From assembly GCA_020845755.1 (NCBI GenBank), contig JADLFE010000046.1, forward strand, positions 62,001 through 126,000: a stretch of 64,000 bases of DNA, given 5' to 3'. Below are positions 35,970 to 45,773 of the stretch, one piece after another. The position numbers were made by a program, and so were the translations under genes. The notes beneath the pieces were generated by a model. That model was not told where the DNA came from. It saw only the letters and a program-made list of their open reading frames with translations, and searched no databases. Within the stretch, counting starts at the first letter, position 1. Each line of letters begins with the position of its first letter. This DNA comes from Phycisphaerales bacterium (GTDB lineage Bacteria > Planctomycetota > Phycisphaerae > Phycisphaerales > UBA1924).

Positions 35970-37031
35970 TCAATACGCCATCGTCAGGCCGATTGTCTCC
36001 ACGATCCGCTTGGCATCGGGGAGGTAATCGAGTTCGAGTTTGTAGTACGGCATGACGGTGTCGAAGCCAGCGACGCGCTGCACGGGAGCCTTGAGGTAGA
36101 GGAAGCAGTGCTCTTGAATGATCGTCGCCAATTCGCTGGCCATGCCGAGCGTCTTGGGGGCTTCCTGCACGACGACGCAGCGCCCGGTCTTCTGCACCGA
36201 CTGAATGATCGTGTCGGTGTCGATCGGGTAGATCGTGCGAAGATCGATGAGTTCGACCGAGACATCGTCGGGGAGTTTGTCGAGCGCCTCGAGGCACTGG
36301 AAGACGTTTGCGCCCCACGTTATGACCGTGATGTCGCTGCCTTCCTGAACGACCTTGGCCTGGCCGATCGGGATGGTGTAGTCGCCCTCGGGAACCTGCT
36401 CGCGATAAGAGCGATAAACGCGCTTGGGCTCGAAGAAGACGACCGGGTCGGGGTCGCGGATGGCCGAGAGGAGCAGGCCTTTGGCGTCGCTGGGCGTGCT
36501 GGGGCACACGACCTTCAGGCCGGGTGTGTGTGCGTAGATCGCCTCGGGCGAGTCGGAGTGGAGTTCGGGAGCATGGATGCCGCCGCCCCAGGGGACGCGG
36601 ACGGTGAGCGGGATGGTGACCGCGCCGCGGGTGCGTGTGCGATAGCGGGCGGCGTGGTTGCAGAGTTGGTCGTAGGCCGGCCCGAGGAAGCCCTCGAACT
36701 GGATCTCGGGAATGGGTCGCATCCCGGCCATTGCCAGGCCGATCGCTGTGCCCATGATGCCGGATTCCGCGAGCGGCGTGTCGACGACGCGATCAGCGCC
36801 GAAGACTTTCTGCAGGCCCTCGGTGACGCGGAAGACGCCGCCGTTGAGCCCGACGTCTTCGCCGAGCAGGACGACGCGGGGGTCGCGCTCGAGTTCCTGA
36901 TACAAAGCCTCGTTGATCGCATCGACGAGGGTGAGGCCTTTTTCGATCATCATCGGGGTACGGGGCATGTGGAGCTCCGGCTGAGTCGATCTGGATTTGG
37001 CGATATCGAGAAAATCAGGCTGTTTGCTCAC
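35970..37031 (-). CDS. pdhB: Pyruvate/2-oxoacid dehydrogenase E1 component, beta subunit
   Basis: 353 residues. The transketolase-like pyrimidine-binding domain is clear (LGEDVGLNGGVFRVTEGL, TPLAESGIMGTAIGLAMAG, EIQFEGFLGPAYDQLCN), followed by the C-terminal domain (ITVITWGANVFQCLEAL, DLRTIYPIDTDTI). With the alpha subunit it decarboxylates pyruvate (or a branched-chain 2-oxoacid) with thiamine diphosphate and acylates E2 lipoate. Its start overlaps the alpha stop by four bases. No E2 or E3 gene is in the window; pyruvate versus branched-chain specificity is undecided, and the leucine-type genes 7-10 kb away make the latter possible. Confidence 0.9.
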   Translation of the reverse strand: MSKQPDFLDIAKSRSTQPELHMPRTPMMIEKGLTLVDAINEALYQELERDPRVVLLGEDVGLNGGVFRVTEGLQKVFGADRVVDTPLAESGIMGTAIGLAMAGMRPIPEIQFEGFLGPAYDQLCNHAARYRTRTRGAVTIPLTVRVPWGGGIHAPELHSDSPEAIYAHTPGLKVVCPSTPSDAKGLLLSAIRDPDPVVFFEPKRVYRSYREQVPEGDYTIPIGQAKVVQEGSDITVITWGANVFQCLEALDKLPDDVSVELIDLRTIYPIDTDTIIQSVQKTGRCVVVQEAPKTLGMASELATIIQEHCFLYLKAPVQRVAGFDTVMPYYKLELDYLPDAKRIVETIGLTMAY

Positions 37032-38149
37032 GCGTTGACGGGGTTGTTCAATCCGGCTTGCTGCGGTTCCTGCGCCAGGCTCGCCGTTCGCATCGTGCGT
37101 TTCTGGGCTTCCAGCTCCGCCGGCAGGGTCGCGTATGTGAAATCAAAGATGTCGTCGGTCGAAGGCTTGGCGATGCCTTCGGCGGTCTTGATGACCTCGG
37201 CGACGATCGCGCGGGACTTCTCTTCGTGGGCTGCCTGCAGGTCGGCGTTCCACAGGCCCTTGCCCTCAAGGAATTTCCGCAGGCGGATGATCGGGTCCTT
37301 GCCCATCCACGCCTCGACCTCGTTGGGGTCACGGTAGCGACGCGCGTCGTCGGCGGTGGTGTGGTCGGCGAGGCGATAGGTGACGGCCTCGATGAACGAC
37401 GGGCCGCCGCCGGCGCGGGCTCGTTCGACCGCGTCACGCGTGGCCTTGTAGACCGCGAAGAGATCGTTGCCGTCGACCTGGATCGTCGGCATGCCGTAGG
37501 CGATGGCCTTCTGGGCGACAGTCTCGGAGTTCATCTGGTTTTCGCGCGGGACGGAAATCGCCCACTGGTTGTTCTGGCAGTAGAAGACGACGGGGACCTG
37601 GAGCGTGGACGCAAAGTTCATCGCCTCGTGGAAGTCGCCCTCGCTGGTCGCGCCGTCGCCGAAATAGGTGATGGCGACGCGGGCCTCCTTGCGGAGTTTG
37701 AAGGCCCAGGCGATGCCGGTGGCGTGCAGCATCTGCGTGCCGATCGGGATCGAGAGTGGCGTCATGTTCACGCCCTCGGGGATCTGGTTGCCTCGCTCGT
37801 CGCCCATCCAGTGCAGCAGGATGTAGTGCATGGGCAGGCCGTGCAGGAACAGGGCGGCGTTCTCGCGATAGCACGGGACGAGGAAGTCAACGCCCTTCTT
37901 GGCGGCGAAGCCCGAGCCGATCGCGTTGGCTTCCTGCCCCTTGTTCTGCGGGTACGTTCCCATGCGCCCGGATCGCTGCAACTTGAACGCAACTTCATCG
38001 AGTGTCCGGCAGGTGATCATGAACTCGTAGAGGTATCGCACCTGGTCGTCGGTGAGCGTGTCTTTGGCGAGTTTCTCGTCAAGAACTCCGTTCTCATCGA
38101 GGATTTGCAGGTGGTCGATCTGGGCTGTGTACACGGTCTTGATGGGCAT
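37028..38149 (-). CDS. pdhA: Pyruvate/2-oxoacid dehydrogenase E1 component, alpha subunit
   Basis: 373 residues, thiamine diphosphate-binding subunit of the E1 heterotetramer. The cofactor motif runs from GDG at 164-166 to Asn194 (GDGATSEGDFHEAMNFA ... CQNNQWAIS). Other conserved stretches are GRMGTYPQNKGQEANAIG and TYRLADHTTADDARRYR, which includes the phosphorylation-loop region of the family. GGAG precedes the ATG. First gene of a two-gene operon with the beta subunit. Confidence 0.92.
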   Translation of the reverse strand: MPIKTVYTAQIDHLQILDENGVLDEKLAKDTLTDDQVRYLYEFMITCRTLDEVAFKLQRSGRMGTYPQNKGQEANAIGSGFAAKKGVDFLVPCYRENAALFLHGLPMHYILLHWMGDERGNQIPEGVNMTPLSIPIGTQMLHATGIAWAFKLRKEARVAITYFGDGATSEGDFHEAMNFASTLQVPVVFYCQNNQWAISVPRENQMNSETVAQKAIAYGMPTIQVDGNDLFAVYKATRDAVERARAGGGPSFIEAVTYRLADHTTADDARRYRDPNEVEAWMGKDPIIRLRKFLEGKGLWNADLQAAHEEKSRAIVAEVIKTAEGIAKPSTDDIFDFTYATLPAELEAQKRTMRTASLAQEPQQAGLNNPVNA

Positions 38150-38280
38150 ATCGAACTCCTGCCCGCCCCGGCGGGTGGGGATTGGAAATCATCGCTCATG
38201 GAAGGCTAGGCAGGCGCTCGCCGTGGGTCCGGGCAGGGCTGCATCGGGGCAGTTTCTGGTCCGCTCCGGGCGGTGCCCCG

Positions 38281-39723
38281 TTAGGGCCTTTGGTGCCGCG
38301 GCGTCATCCGATCGACGTACAGGACGCCGTCATAGGCCTTTGGCCACACGCTCTGGGACGAGACGGGCTGCTGTTGGTTGATGCGGCCCGGGCGGGCCTG
38401 ATTGAGCCAGTGCGTGGGGTCGGAACGGACTGTGCGGAGATCGAGAAAAAGAGAGGGCATACCGGTCGTGTGGAGCAATTCCTCCATCGAACCGGGCTCT
38501 GCCTGCGCATAATCGATCGGCGGATTCCCCAGCCACGACCAGGTTCCAGAATGGGCCATCACGCCCAAGACGTAGGCCTTCTCACCCATTGCTTGCTTGA
38601 CGCTCCTCCCCGTCGAGTCCATGACGTTGAGCACGCGCCCTCGGCTGTCGGTCTTGGCGTTGGCGGGCAGGTCGGCACCGGCGAGATTGAGCAAACCAGT
38701 CACGCCGACAAAGAGGTGCGCGTTGTGGCACCAGACAACGATCTTGCGATCCGGATATCGCTCGCGGGCGAGCCAGAGGAGCACCTCGGCATTGGCTGCT
38801 TCGCGGATGTTGTAGGCCCAGCGAAAGTCCTCGCCCGATTGGGTCTGCTGGTACTTGTCGTTGGCAGCCATCATCTCGGCGAAAGCGACGGCGTTGTCCA
38901 GGCAACGCTGGCGATAGGCGAACTCACGATCGCCGACGGCGGCAACGATCTCGGCGCGGTGCGATTGGTGCGACTCCGCGAGCGATGGCGCGAGGGTGCG
39001 CAGCGCCATATCGATCCGACGCTGCTCCGCATTCCGGTCGGCGGCTTGCGGTATCTTGCGTGCGTCATCGAGGAGAATCTCGATATACGTCTTCACCTCG
39101 TTCGTGATGACAAGCGGATCGGAGAGCCACGCCGCAAACGTCGGATACATCGACCACCCGGCCGTACCTGAGTTCTGAATGTCAAAGCCGGACATCCGCA
39201 GGCGGCGACCAGATCCCTGGGTCGTACGCGCGTACTCGAAGATCGGGAACGACTCGACACCCTGCGACCAATGCCCGAAGACCCCCATGCGTGCCACATC
39301 CGCGACCGGCTGCGCACCCGCCAGCGCTTCGTTCATCTCCTCACAGTCGAACAACCCCGACTCCCACACCAGAACATCAAAGTTCAATCGCTGATGAAGA
39401 TACTTGACGAGGCGGACCTTGAGCGCGAGCGCCTCGGCATCCCCGTGCGTGAGTTCGCCCATCAGCACCATCGTTGAATCTCCGATGGCGGCCTTCAGCG
39501 GCTCCAGGTCCTTGAAATCGTCGGGATCGGCGGTGGGGGCGACCGTGATCGGTGCGGCGTGCGAGCGGAGCCACTCAACCTTGCCCGGGTCCGGCGCGAC
39601 GGCGGGCGAAGGGACGGGCGTGGCTGCCGCGCCGTCCCCTTGCCTTGCAGTGCAGGGCGAAACGAATGCGAGAGGAACAACGCACGCGACGGCGAGTGCG
39701 GGCAACAGGTATCGACGTGGCAT
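38281..39723 (-). CDS. Secreted erythromycin-esterase-like hydrolase
   Basis: 480 residues from the ATG at 39723 (behind GGAG), giving a signal peptide of about 1-26. The erythromycin esterase (EreA/EreB) family motifs are present: MGELTHGDAEALALKVRLVKYL, VLVWESGLFDCEEMN, MSGFDIQ, and KIVVWCHNAHLFVG near the middle. Characterised members cleave macrolide lactones, but most environmental homologues have unknown substrates, and a secreted form with this much divergence should not be called a resistance gene. Preceded upstream by the serine hydrolase gene on the same strand. Confidence 0.85.
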   Translation of the reverse strand: MPRRYLLPALAVACVVPLAFVSPCTARQGDGAAATPVPSPAVAPDPGKVEWLRSHAAPITVAPTADPDDFKDLEPLKAAIGDSTMVLMGELTHGDAEALALKVRLVKYLHQRLNFDVLVWESGLFDCEEMNEALAGAQPVADVARMGVFGHWSQGVESFPIFEYARTTQGSGRRLRMSGFDIQNSGTAGWSMYPTFAAWLSDPLVITNEVKTYIEILLDDARKIPQAADRNAEQRRIDMALRTLAPSLAESHQSHRAEIVAAVGDREFAYRQRCLDNAVAFAEMMAANDKYQQTQSGEDFRWAYNIREAANAEVLLWLARERYPDRKIVVWCHNAHLFVGVTGLLNLAGADLPANAKTDSRGRVLNVMDSTGRSVKQAMGEKAYVLGVMAHSGTWSWLGNPPIDYAQAEPGSMEELLHTTGMPSLFLDLRTVRSDPTHWLNQARPGRINQQQPVSSQSVWPKAYDGVLYVDRMTPRHQRP

Positions 39724-39764
39724 GGAGATGGCTCCGATGGTGCAACCTACGACGAGTGTAGTAG

Positions 39765-39796
39765 AAAAGCCCGATGGCCGCAAGTGCCACCGGGCT
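39765..39796 (-). terminator. Terminator of the serine hydrolase gene
   Basis: On the reverse strand, arms AGCCCGGTGGC and GCCATCGGGCT (one mismatch) enclose a 7-nt loop and are followed by TTTT. Confidence 0.7.
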
Positions 39797-39821
39797 ATGT
39801 TGGTCGGTCTGACGGTCGGCG

Positions 39822-41975
39822 TTACTTCTTCGTCGCGGGGAATGTGCCGTTTGGTTGGACGAAGTAGGCTTGGGTGACCTTCCCGCTCTGGTCTGACTTG
39901 AAGACGACGTCGAAGCCCGCGAGGCCCTTGAGCGAGAACGCGCCGGGGTGCTTGGGGATCAGTTCGTATTCAGGCTGGCCCGGGAGTGATGCGACGAGAG
40001 AGTTGCCACGCAGTTCAACCTTGATGATCTGGGGCCCGAGCGCATACTCACCCGCGAACGACGTGAGATATGCCGCGTCGCTCAGTTTCTTGTCTGGGAG
40101 TTTCTTGAAATACACCTCGTCGGCCGTCGGCTCGACGGTGATGCGGATCGATTCGACCCAGCCGTCGATCCCGGTGATGAACGAAAGCCTGGTCCCCTCC
40201 AGGATCGGGTCCTTCTCGTCGCGGGCGATGGAGAAGGTGTCGAAGTGGACGTGCTCAAGCGGGCCGGGGATGTCGTTGTAAGTGAGTTTCAGGACACCGG
40301 CGTTCTCGGTGATGGTGATCGTGCCGTAGCCGTCGTCGAAGTACTCGCCGGTGTACTCGCCGGCGGGATGGAGCATCGGCGCGTTGTCTCGCTTGGTGAT
40401 GTTCTTGGCGGCCTTGGCCTGCTGCTCGACCTCCTTGCTGAGTGACTTCTCGCGGAGGGCTTCGCCGCTGCGGTCGCGCTGCTCGAGCCCGAGCAGCCGC
40501 TCATAGATGTTCGCCGCCGCCAGGCCGCCAAGAGGCGTGGAGTTCAGGTTGGTGAGTGCTACCACGCCAACGTTGTCTTCGGGCAGAAACGAGACCAGCG
40601 CGGAGAATCCGTCGATGTTCCCGCCGTGGTGGACGCGCCGGTGCCCGCGGAAGACATCGGTGAACCAGCCCAGGGCATACGATGCACCATGCACATCTTT
40701 ATTGCCTGACTCGCCGCCGCCGGGGAGCGTGATACGGGCGGCATGGACATCAGCGAGCGTTCCCTTCTGGAGCAGCACCTTGCCATCGTGCGTGCCGTCG
40801 GAGAGTTGGAAGATCACCCACTTGGCCATGTCGTCGACGCTGGAGTTGATCGAGCCGGCGGGGCCCATCGTGGAGATGTCACGGAACGGGATCGCGACGA
40901 TCTTGTCCTCGCGTTCGTCGTACGCGAGCGAATAGTCGCTGGTCTTTTGGGAGTCCTTAACCGAGAAGTTCGACCCGTTCATGCCCAGCGGCACGAAAAC
41001 CCGATCGCGGACGTTGTCTTCCCACGACTTGCCCGTGATCTTCTCGGCCATCCAGCCGGCCGAGAGGAACATGAAGTTGTTGTACTGCCAGTCGGTGCGG
41101 AAATCCTTGCTGGGCTTCAGGTACGCCAGTCGTCCGACGAGTTCCTCGCGCGACGCGGGCGAGTTGTACCACGCGAGGTCGTGGCGAGGCAGTCCCGAGC
41201 GGTGCGTCACAAGATCGCGCGGCGTAATGAGTTGTGTCACGGCCTTGTCGTAGAGCCGGAACGTCGACGCATAATTGATGACAGGCTTGTCCCAGTCGAG
41301 TCTGTGCTCATCAACCAATTGCGCCAACACAAATGTTGTGAACGCCTTGGTCGAGGAGCCGATCCCAAAGAGCGTCTGCGCCGTCACGGGCTTCTTGTTC
41401 TCGACATCGCGCAGACCCGAGCAGTACGTCGCGAGCACCCTGCCGTCCTTCACGATCACGATCGAGCAGCCTGGAACCTTCCATGCCTCGCGCGTCGTGT
41501 CGAGCCATGACTGGAATCCATCGAGCGAGCCCAGGGCGGCCTTGGCGATCGCGGCCTCGCGCGTGATCGTAAAGGGGAACGATCCGCCCGCCTGCGTGAA
41601 GGTGCCCGTGATCTTCCCACCGTCCGCGGCGATCGTGCCCTTGAACGACGGATCGCCGGGAATTCCGGCGATCTTGAAGGCGACATCGTTTCCTTTCAGG
41701 GTGACATCGGCCAGCGGCAGGTCCTTGGCGCCCTGTTGCGGAATCGAGATCGTACCGCTCGGCGTGGTCGTTGTATCCTTCAGCGTGACTTCGACATTGA
41801 GGTTTGCGCCGGGCAGCTCGATCGAGCCCTTCCACGCGCCGTCCGCGTCGGCGAGAGCGGCGCATGGCGATGCGATGGCCGTGGTGACGATGATCGCGAC
41901 CGGCGATCCCGAAGCGATGGATGCAAGCGATGAGGCCGTCAACAGCACGACGGCGAGCAGGGTGCGAACGTTCAT
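39822..41975 (-). CDS. Secreted beta-lactamase-family serine hydrolase with extra domains
   Basis: 717 residues with a signal peptide (to about residue 42). Residues 45-140 form a beta-rich domain of the kind seen before some serine hydrolases (WKGSIELPGANLNVEVTLKD). Residues 150-500 are the class C beta-lactamase/PBP fold: nucleophile Ser207 and Lys210 in GSSTK, Tyr298-x-Asn300 in QYNN, and HHGGN as third motif. A C-terminal DUF3471-like beta domain follows (YTGEYFDDGYGTITIT, FAGEYALG). Such enzymes are esterases or peptidases; true beta-lactamase activity is unlikely. Confidence 0.88.
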   Translation of the reverse strand: MNVRTLLAVVLLTASSLASIASGSPVAIIVTTAIASPCAALADADGAWKGSIELPGANLNVEVTLKDTTTTPSGTISIPQQGAKDLPLADVTLKGNDVAFKIAGIPGDPSFKGTIAADGGKITGTFTQAGGSFPFTITREAAIAKAALGSLDGFQSWLDTTREAWKVPGCSIVIVKDGRVLATYCSGLRDVENKKPVTAQTLFGIGSSTKAFTTFVLAQLVDEHRLDWDKPVINYASTFRLYDKAVTQLITPRDLVTHRSGLPRHDLAWYNSPASREELVGRLAYLKPSKDFRTDWQYNNFMFLSAGWMAEKITGKSWEDNVRDRVFVPLGMNGSNFSVKDSQKTSDYSLAYDEREDKIVAIPFRDISTMGPAGSINSSVDDMAKWVIFQLSDGTHDGKVLLQKGTLADVHAARITLPGGGESGNKDVHGASYALGWFTDVFRGHRRVHHGGNIDGFSALVSFLPEDNVGVVALTNLNSTPLGGLAAANIYERLLGLEQRDRSGEALREKSLSKEVEQQAKAAKNITKRDNAPMLHPAGEYTGEYFDDGYGTITITENAGVLKLTYNDIPGPLEHVHFDTFSIARDEKDPILEGTRLSFITGIDGWVESIRITVEPTADEVYFKKLPDKKLSDAAYLTSFAGEYALGPQIIKVELRGNSLVASLPGQPEYELIPKHPGAFSLKGLAGFDVVFKSDQSGKVTQAYFVQPNGTFPATKK

Positions 41976-42016
41976 TCAGTTCTCCACGAGCGCCTGAAAA
42001 GGCTGGGTCTTGAACG

Positions 42017-42047
42017 AAAAAACGGAGGGGACCGACGTCCCCTCCGT
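42017..42047 (-). terminator. Rho-independent terminator of the acyl-CoA dehydrogenase operon
   Basis: A perfect 10-bp stem (ACGGAGGGGA / TCCCCTCCGT) with a 6-nt loop and, on the reverse strand, a run of T residues; 24 bp after the dehydrogenase stop. Confidence 0.92.
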
Positions 42048-42070
42048 GATTCGGATTTCACACGATCGTT

Positions 42071-44077
42071 TTACCGCGAGGCCGTCGCCTCGGTTGCATG
42101 CTTGTCGCCCGGGAACTGCTTGATGCCGGCCTGGCCGGGCACCCGCCCGGTTCCCTTGGCGTTCTGCGATCGCTCGGGGATCGCAAAGAGATTGTTGGGG
42201 AGCGTGTCGCTGTGTTTGAGGGCCGCGTCGGCGGCGGCGGACATCGAATCGTCCGCGTTCTCGTAGATCGCGCGGAAGCACTCGTGGATCGACAATTCCG
42301 CGATATCAAAGAAGTGGATCGCGGCGGCCTTGTCACGCAGCCACTCGGTGTCCTTGTCGTTGCCGGCATGGGCACGAATGTCCATGTCCAGTTTGCTCAG
42401 CGTGCAGGTCCAGGCGTGCAGCCACATCGCGATGTCGGCGATGCGTGCCTGCATGCATTGGCGGTCCATGATCTTGATGTCGAGCTTCTTGCTGATCTGT
42501 TTGAACTGATAACTGTGCTCGCGGATCAGGCGGCACAGACGCTCGCCGATCGGGCGCAACTCGGGCGTGAGTTTGTTCACCTGCGGGAGTTTGCCGCGGA
42601 TTCCAAGGAAGACCTCGAGCGCCAGCGGGATCGCGCGCCCGAGCAGTTTGATGTTGAATACGCCCTTGATCGAGCCGACCAGATTGGAGATCGCCGAGGC
42701 GTCTGGCTGCACTCCCATCGCATCGCGGATGCCGATCATGTACTCGGCCAACTGCTTGCCGCCGTAGGCAAAGAGCACATAGGCCTGCATGACCTCGTTG
42801 GCGCCCTCGACGATGAGGTTGATGCGCGAATCGCGGAAGATGCGCTCGACCTCGTTCTCGGTCATGTAGCTCTCGCCGCCCATGACCTGCATCGCGTCGT
42901 TGACCACGCGCCAGCCCATCTCGGAGACGAACACCTTGCACGCCGCGGTCTCGACCTGGATGTCCTTGTCGTGCCGGTCCAGCATCCCCGTGGTCATGTA
43001 GAGCACGGAATCCATCGCGTAATCGAGGGCGGCCATCCGCGCGATGCGCATCCGGACGAGCTCGAAATCAGCCAGTGGACGCGAGAACTGGAAGCGGGTC
43101 GTGGCCCACTTGGTCGCCTGGTCGCGGGCGCGCCGCGCCCCGCCCAGCATCCCCGCGCTGAGCGTGCACCGCCCGTAGTTAAGGCACGAGAGCGCGATGT
43201 TCAACCCCTTGCCCTCCTGCCCGAGCAGGTGGGACTTGGGAACGCGGCAATTGTTGAAGCGGATGCGGGCCTGCCATGTGCCGCGGATGCCGCACTTGCT
43301 CCGGTTCTTCTGGAAGATGTCGATGCCTTCCATGTCGGGCGTGCAGACCAGGGCCGTGACTCGCTCGCTGGTCTTCCCGGTCTTTGGATCGGTGATCTTC
43401 TGCTTGGCCATCACGGTGAACAGGCCTGAGATCGCGCCCGAGGTCGCCCATTTCTTCTCGCCGTTGAGGATGTAGTACTCGCCGTCGGGCGTCTTCTCGC
43501 ACGTGGTCTCCTGCCCGCCCGCGTCGCAGCCGACGTTCGGCTCAGACAAGCAGAACGCGCTCAGCCAATCCTTCGCAAGGTGCGGGAGCCATTGCTTCTT
43601 TTGCTGCTCATTGCCGAACAGCATGACAGCCTTGCAGCCGATCGACTGATGGGCAGAAACGAGCACGGCCGTCGAGCCGCAGTATGACCCGAGACGCTCG
43701 AGCACTCGGTTGTACGCCGTGATGCCCATGCCCAGCCCGCCGTATTCCTTCGGGATGGTCATGCCGAGCACGCCCATGGAGAAGAGCTTGTCGATGACCC
43801 AGCGCGGGATCTCCTGATTCTGATCGATCTCAACCGCCGGGTGCTCGGTGCGAAGGTATTCATCGAGACGCGCAATCAACTGATCGCACTCGGCCTGCTC
43901 GCGGGCGTCCTGCGCCGGATACGGAAAGTAGAGTTCCTCACGCATGTTGCCCCAGAAGAGGTTCTTTACCGCGCCCATCTCGGATGGGTCGGGCCCGAGC
44001 CAAGACTCGGCCTCTTCGATCAACTTCCGGTCGGCTTCCTTCAGGCCTTTGAGATTCTTCAGATCAGGGGTCGACAT
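42071..44077 (-). CDS. Acyl-CoA dehydrogenase, VLCAD-like
   Basis: 668 residues, longer than the usual 380-400 because of a C-terminal helical domain of about 180 residues, as in very-long-chain enzymes (ACADVL/ACAD9). FAD/substrate motifs include FCLSEPNVGCDAG, ILNGEKKWATSGAISGLF and VMGGESYMTENEVERIFRD; catalytic base Glu424 lies in LIVEGANEVMQ. It catalyses alpha,beta-dehydrogenation of an acyl-CoA, passing electrons to ETF. GGAG precedes the ATG. It is 48 bp after an enoyl-CoA hydratase gene, and the next two beta-oxidation steps would be consecutive. Confidence 0.92.
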   Translation of the reverse strand: MSTPDLKNLKGLKEADRKLIEEAESWLGPDPSEMGAVKNLFWGNMREELYFPYPAQDAREQAECDQLIARLDEYLRTEHPAVEIDQNQEIPRWVIDKLFSMGVLGMTIPKEYGGLGMGITAYNRVLERLGSYCGSTAVLVSAHQSIGCKAVMLFGNEQQKKQWLPHLAKDWLSAFCLSEPNVGCDAGGQETTCEKTPDGEYYILNGEKKWATSGAISGLFTVMAKQKITDPKTGKTSERVTALVCTPDMEGIDIFQKNRSKCGIRGTWQARIRFNNCRVPKSHLLGQEGKGLNIALSCLNYGRCTLSAGMLGGARRARDQATKWATTRFQFSRPLADFELVRMRIARMAALDYAMDSVLYMTTGMLDRHDKDIQVETAACKVFVSEMGWRVVNDAMQVMGGESYMTENEVERIFRDSRINLIVEGANEVMQAYVLFAYGGKQLAEYMIGIRDAMGVQPDASAISNLVGSIKGVFNIKLLGRAIPLALEVFLGIRGKLPQVNKLTPELRPIGERLCRLIREHSYQFKQISKKLDIKIMDRQCMQARIADIAMWLHAWTCTLSKLDMDIRAHAGNDKDTEWLRDKAAAIHFFDIAELSIHECFRAIYENADDSMSAAADAALKHSDTLPNNLFAIPERSQNAKGTGRVPGQAGIKQFPGDKHATEATASR

Positions 44078-44125
44078 CGGAAAACTCCATCAAGCCCGCG
44101 ATGCCGCGGGCGGTTCAGGATGGGA

Positions 44126-45037
44126 CTACTTCTTCACGCTCCGCGAGAAAAACGCTTCGAGGGCTGCTTTCGCCGGCGGCGTGTGACGCAGGCGAACCAG
44201 TTCACGCTGCTCCACGTCCAACGCCGTCTTCCAACCGCCGGTCAGGCCCGCGTCAACCGCGGCCGCAACGGCCGACGCTGCCTCGGTGCCCGGGAGTTCA
44301 TGGCGAACCGAATCGAGCGCCTTCATGACGCCGGCCGCCACCTCGGGACGCCCGATCCATCGCCACGGCGAACCATCGCGACGCAGCATGGGCGACTTGG
44401 CCACCGCGCCGCGTAACTTCACAATCAAGTCGGCCGCAACACCACGCAGCGACGCGGCATCCGGCGCGACGGCGTCGAACAACCCCGCTGCCGCTGCCTC
44501 GTCGTAATTCAGGGGCTTGCCCTCCGCCGTCATGCGGATCGCGCGGGCTGGATCTATCCGCGCGGGGAGCAGGTTCGTCCCGCCCCAGCCAGGGCAGATC
44601 GACAGGCCCGCTTCGGGCAGACCGACCAGATACGACTTGACGGCCGGGCATGCGACCAGCCCATCGCAGTGCATCGCAAGTTCGAGCCCGCCCCCAAGCG
44701 CCGCGCCGTTGATGGCGGCGACCGTCGGGAACGGGAAGTCCGCGAGCATCTGGAAGACGCGCGAGGCAAACGCGAGGTACTTGGCGAGTTCGGCGTCGCC
44801 GGCCGCCATGATCGCGTTGAGATCAGCGCCCGCGACGAACACCCGCTCGCTCGCCGACGCGAGCACCAGCCCCGATGTTCCCGCAGGCACCGCGCGAAGC
44901 GTGGCCTCCAGACGCTGGATCAACTCCAGGTCGAGCACTACGACGGGTTTCCCGGGCTGTTCGAGCGCGATCGTGACGATGCCGGCGTGCGGGCCGGAAT
45001 CAACGCGTGAGATCGGGAAGATTGCAGGCGTGCTCAT
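44126..45037 (-). CDS. Enoyl-CoA hydratase/isomerase family protein (first of three)
   Basis: 303 residues from the ATG at 45037; the frame upstream is open but unrelated. Crotonase fold with oxyanion-hole segments VFVAGADLNAIMAAGD and AAINGAALGGGLELAMHCD, and GLPEAGLSICPGWGGT. The glutamate usual in hydratases appears in the second region (PEAG). The C-terminal 90 residues resemble the middle of the multifunctional FadB/FadJ hydratase part. It would add water to 2-enoyl-CoA from the dehydrogenase encoded next in the operon. Confidence 0.88.
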   Translation of the reverse strand: MSTPAIFPISRVDSGPHAGIVTIALEQPGKPVVVLDLELIQRLEATLRAVPAGTSGLVLASASERVFVAGADLNAIMAAGDAELAKYLAFASRVFQMLADFPFPTVAAINGAALGGGLELAMHCDGLVACPAVKSYLVGLPEAGLSICPGWGGTNLLPARIDPARAIRMTAEGKPLNYDEAAAAGLFDAVAPDAASLRGVAADLIVKLRGAVAKSPMLRRDGSPWRWIGRPEVAAGVMKALDSVRHELPGTEAASAVAAAVDAGLTGGWKTALDVEQRELVRLRHTPPAKAALEAFFSRSVKK

Positions 45038-45282
45038 CTCTTCAAAGGTTAGCCTCCCGCACGGGGCATGTCGGCGGGTGTTCGCCTTGATTGGGGCGAT
45101 TTTGCGGCGAACCAAGTTTCGAATGGTTCCTAATCATCTCGCGTCCGCGGCATGCTCCGGTGTCGGCGGTCCGCCGCAAGAGACGCACTTCATTCCCGGC
45201 AGCGATCGCGCTCTGCCCGCGATATTCCGCGGCGGCTCCGAGTCGTCCCGGCTTTGATGCGTGTTTCCATACGCCTCGTGTC

Positions 45283-45312
45283 TTGCTCGCAGTCCGTGCC
45301 GTGCGATAGGAT
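45283..45312 (+). promoter_or_regulatory. Possible promoter for the zinc-ribbon gene
   Basis: TTGCTC and TAGGAT separated by 18 bp, about 60 bp before the TTG start at 45372. Weak sequence match. Confidence 0.3.
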
Positions 45313-45371
45313 GCTCGGGCGAGCGGGGCGGGCTCCCGTTTGCTTTGGGTACTAGCGCGGGAGAACCGGCC

Positions 45372-45746
45372 TTGAGCGACAAGATATGCGTGGTGTGCAA
45401 GCAGGACGTCTCGAACAAGCCTCGCCGCAAGGACCCGGCCGGGAAGTACATCTGCGAGGATTGCGCCAAAAAGACCGCCGCGGCAAAGCCCGCCGTGCCC
45501 AAGCCCGGCTCGCCGACCCCGAAGACCAGCGCCCCCGCCAAATCGCCCGCCGGCGATGGGCTCAGCGATGATTTCTGGAACTCCAAGATGCAACCGGCGG
45601 GCGGAGCCGCCGCCTGCCCGGGCTGCGGCACCATGATGCCCGGCGGATCCAAACTCTGCACCCGCTGTGGCTTTGATCTGGTGACCGGAAAGCCCCACCG
45701 TACGCAGTTCAGTGTTGAGAAAGAAAAAAAGAACCGGAGCAGTTGA
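45372..45746 (+). CDS. Small protein with two zinc-ribbon CxxC pairs, unknown function
   Basis: 124 residues from a TTG preceded by GGGAGA; no ATG suits the frame. An N-terminal treble-clef-like knuckle (CVVC ... CEDC) is joined by a Lys/Pro/Ala-rich flexible linker to a second knuckle (CPGCGTMMPGGSKLCTRCG) near the C terminus. Zinc binding is very likely; nucleic-acid or protein binding cannot be told apart. It stands alone on the forward strand amid reverse-strand catabolic genes. Confidence 0.75.
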   Translation: MSDKICVVCKQDVSNKPRRKDPAGKYICEDCAKKTAAAKPAVPKPGSPTPKTSAPAKSPAGDGLSDDFWNSKMQPAGGAAACPGCGTMMPGGSKLCTRCGFDLVTGKPHRTQFSVEKEKKNRSS

Positions 45747-45773
45747 GCGTCGCGCGTGGCGATCCCCGCATTA

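Noticed and set aside
38245-38280. 7-bp inverted repeat CGGGGCA/TGCCCCG after the erythromycin-esterase-like gene as a terminator.
   Set aside because: The loop is 22 nt and no T run follows on the reverse strand.
38281-41975. Erythromycin esterase and beta-lactamase homologues as an antibiotic-resistance island.
   Set aside because: Both families are mostly non-resistance hydrolases in environmental bacteria, and there are no mobile elements or compositional breaks to support an island.
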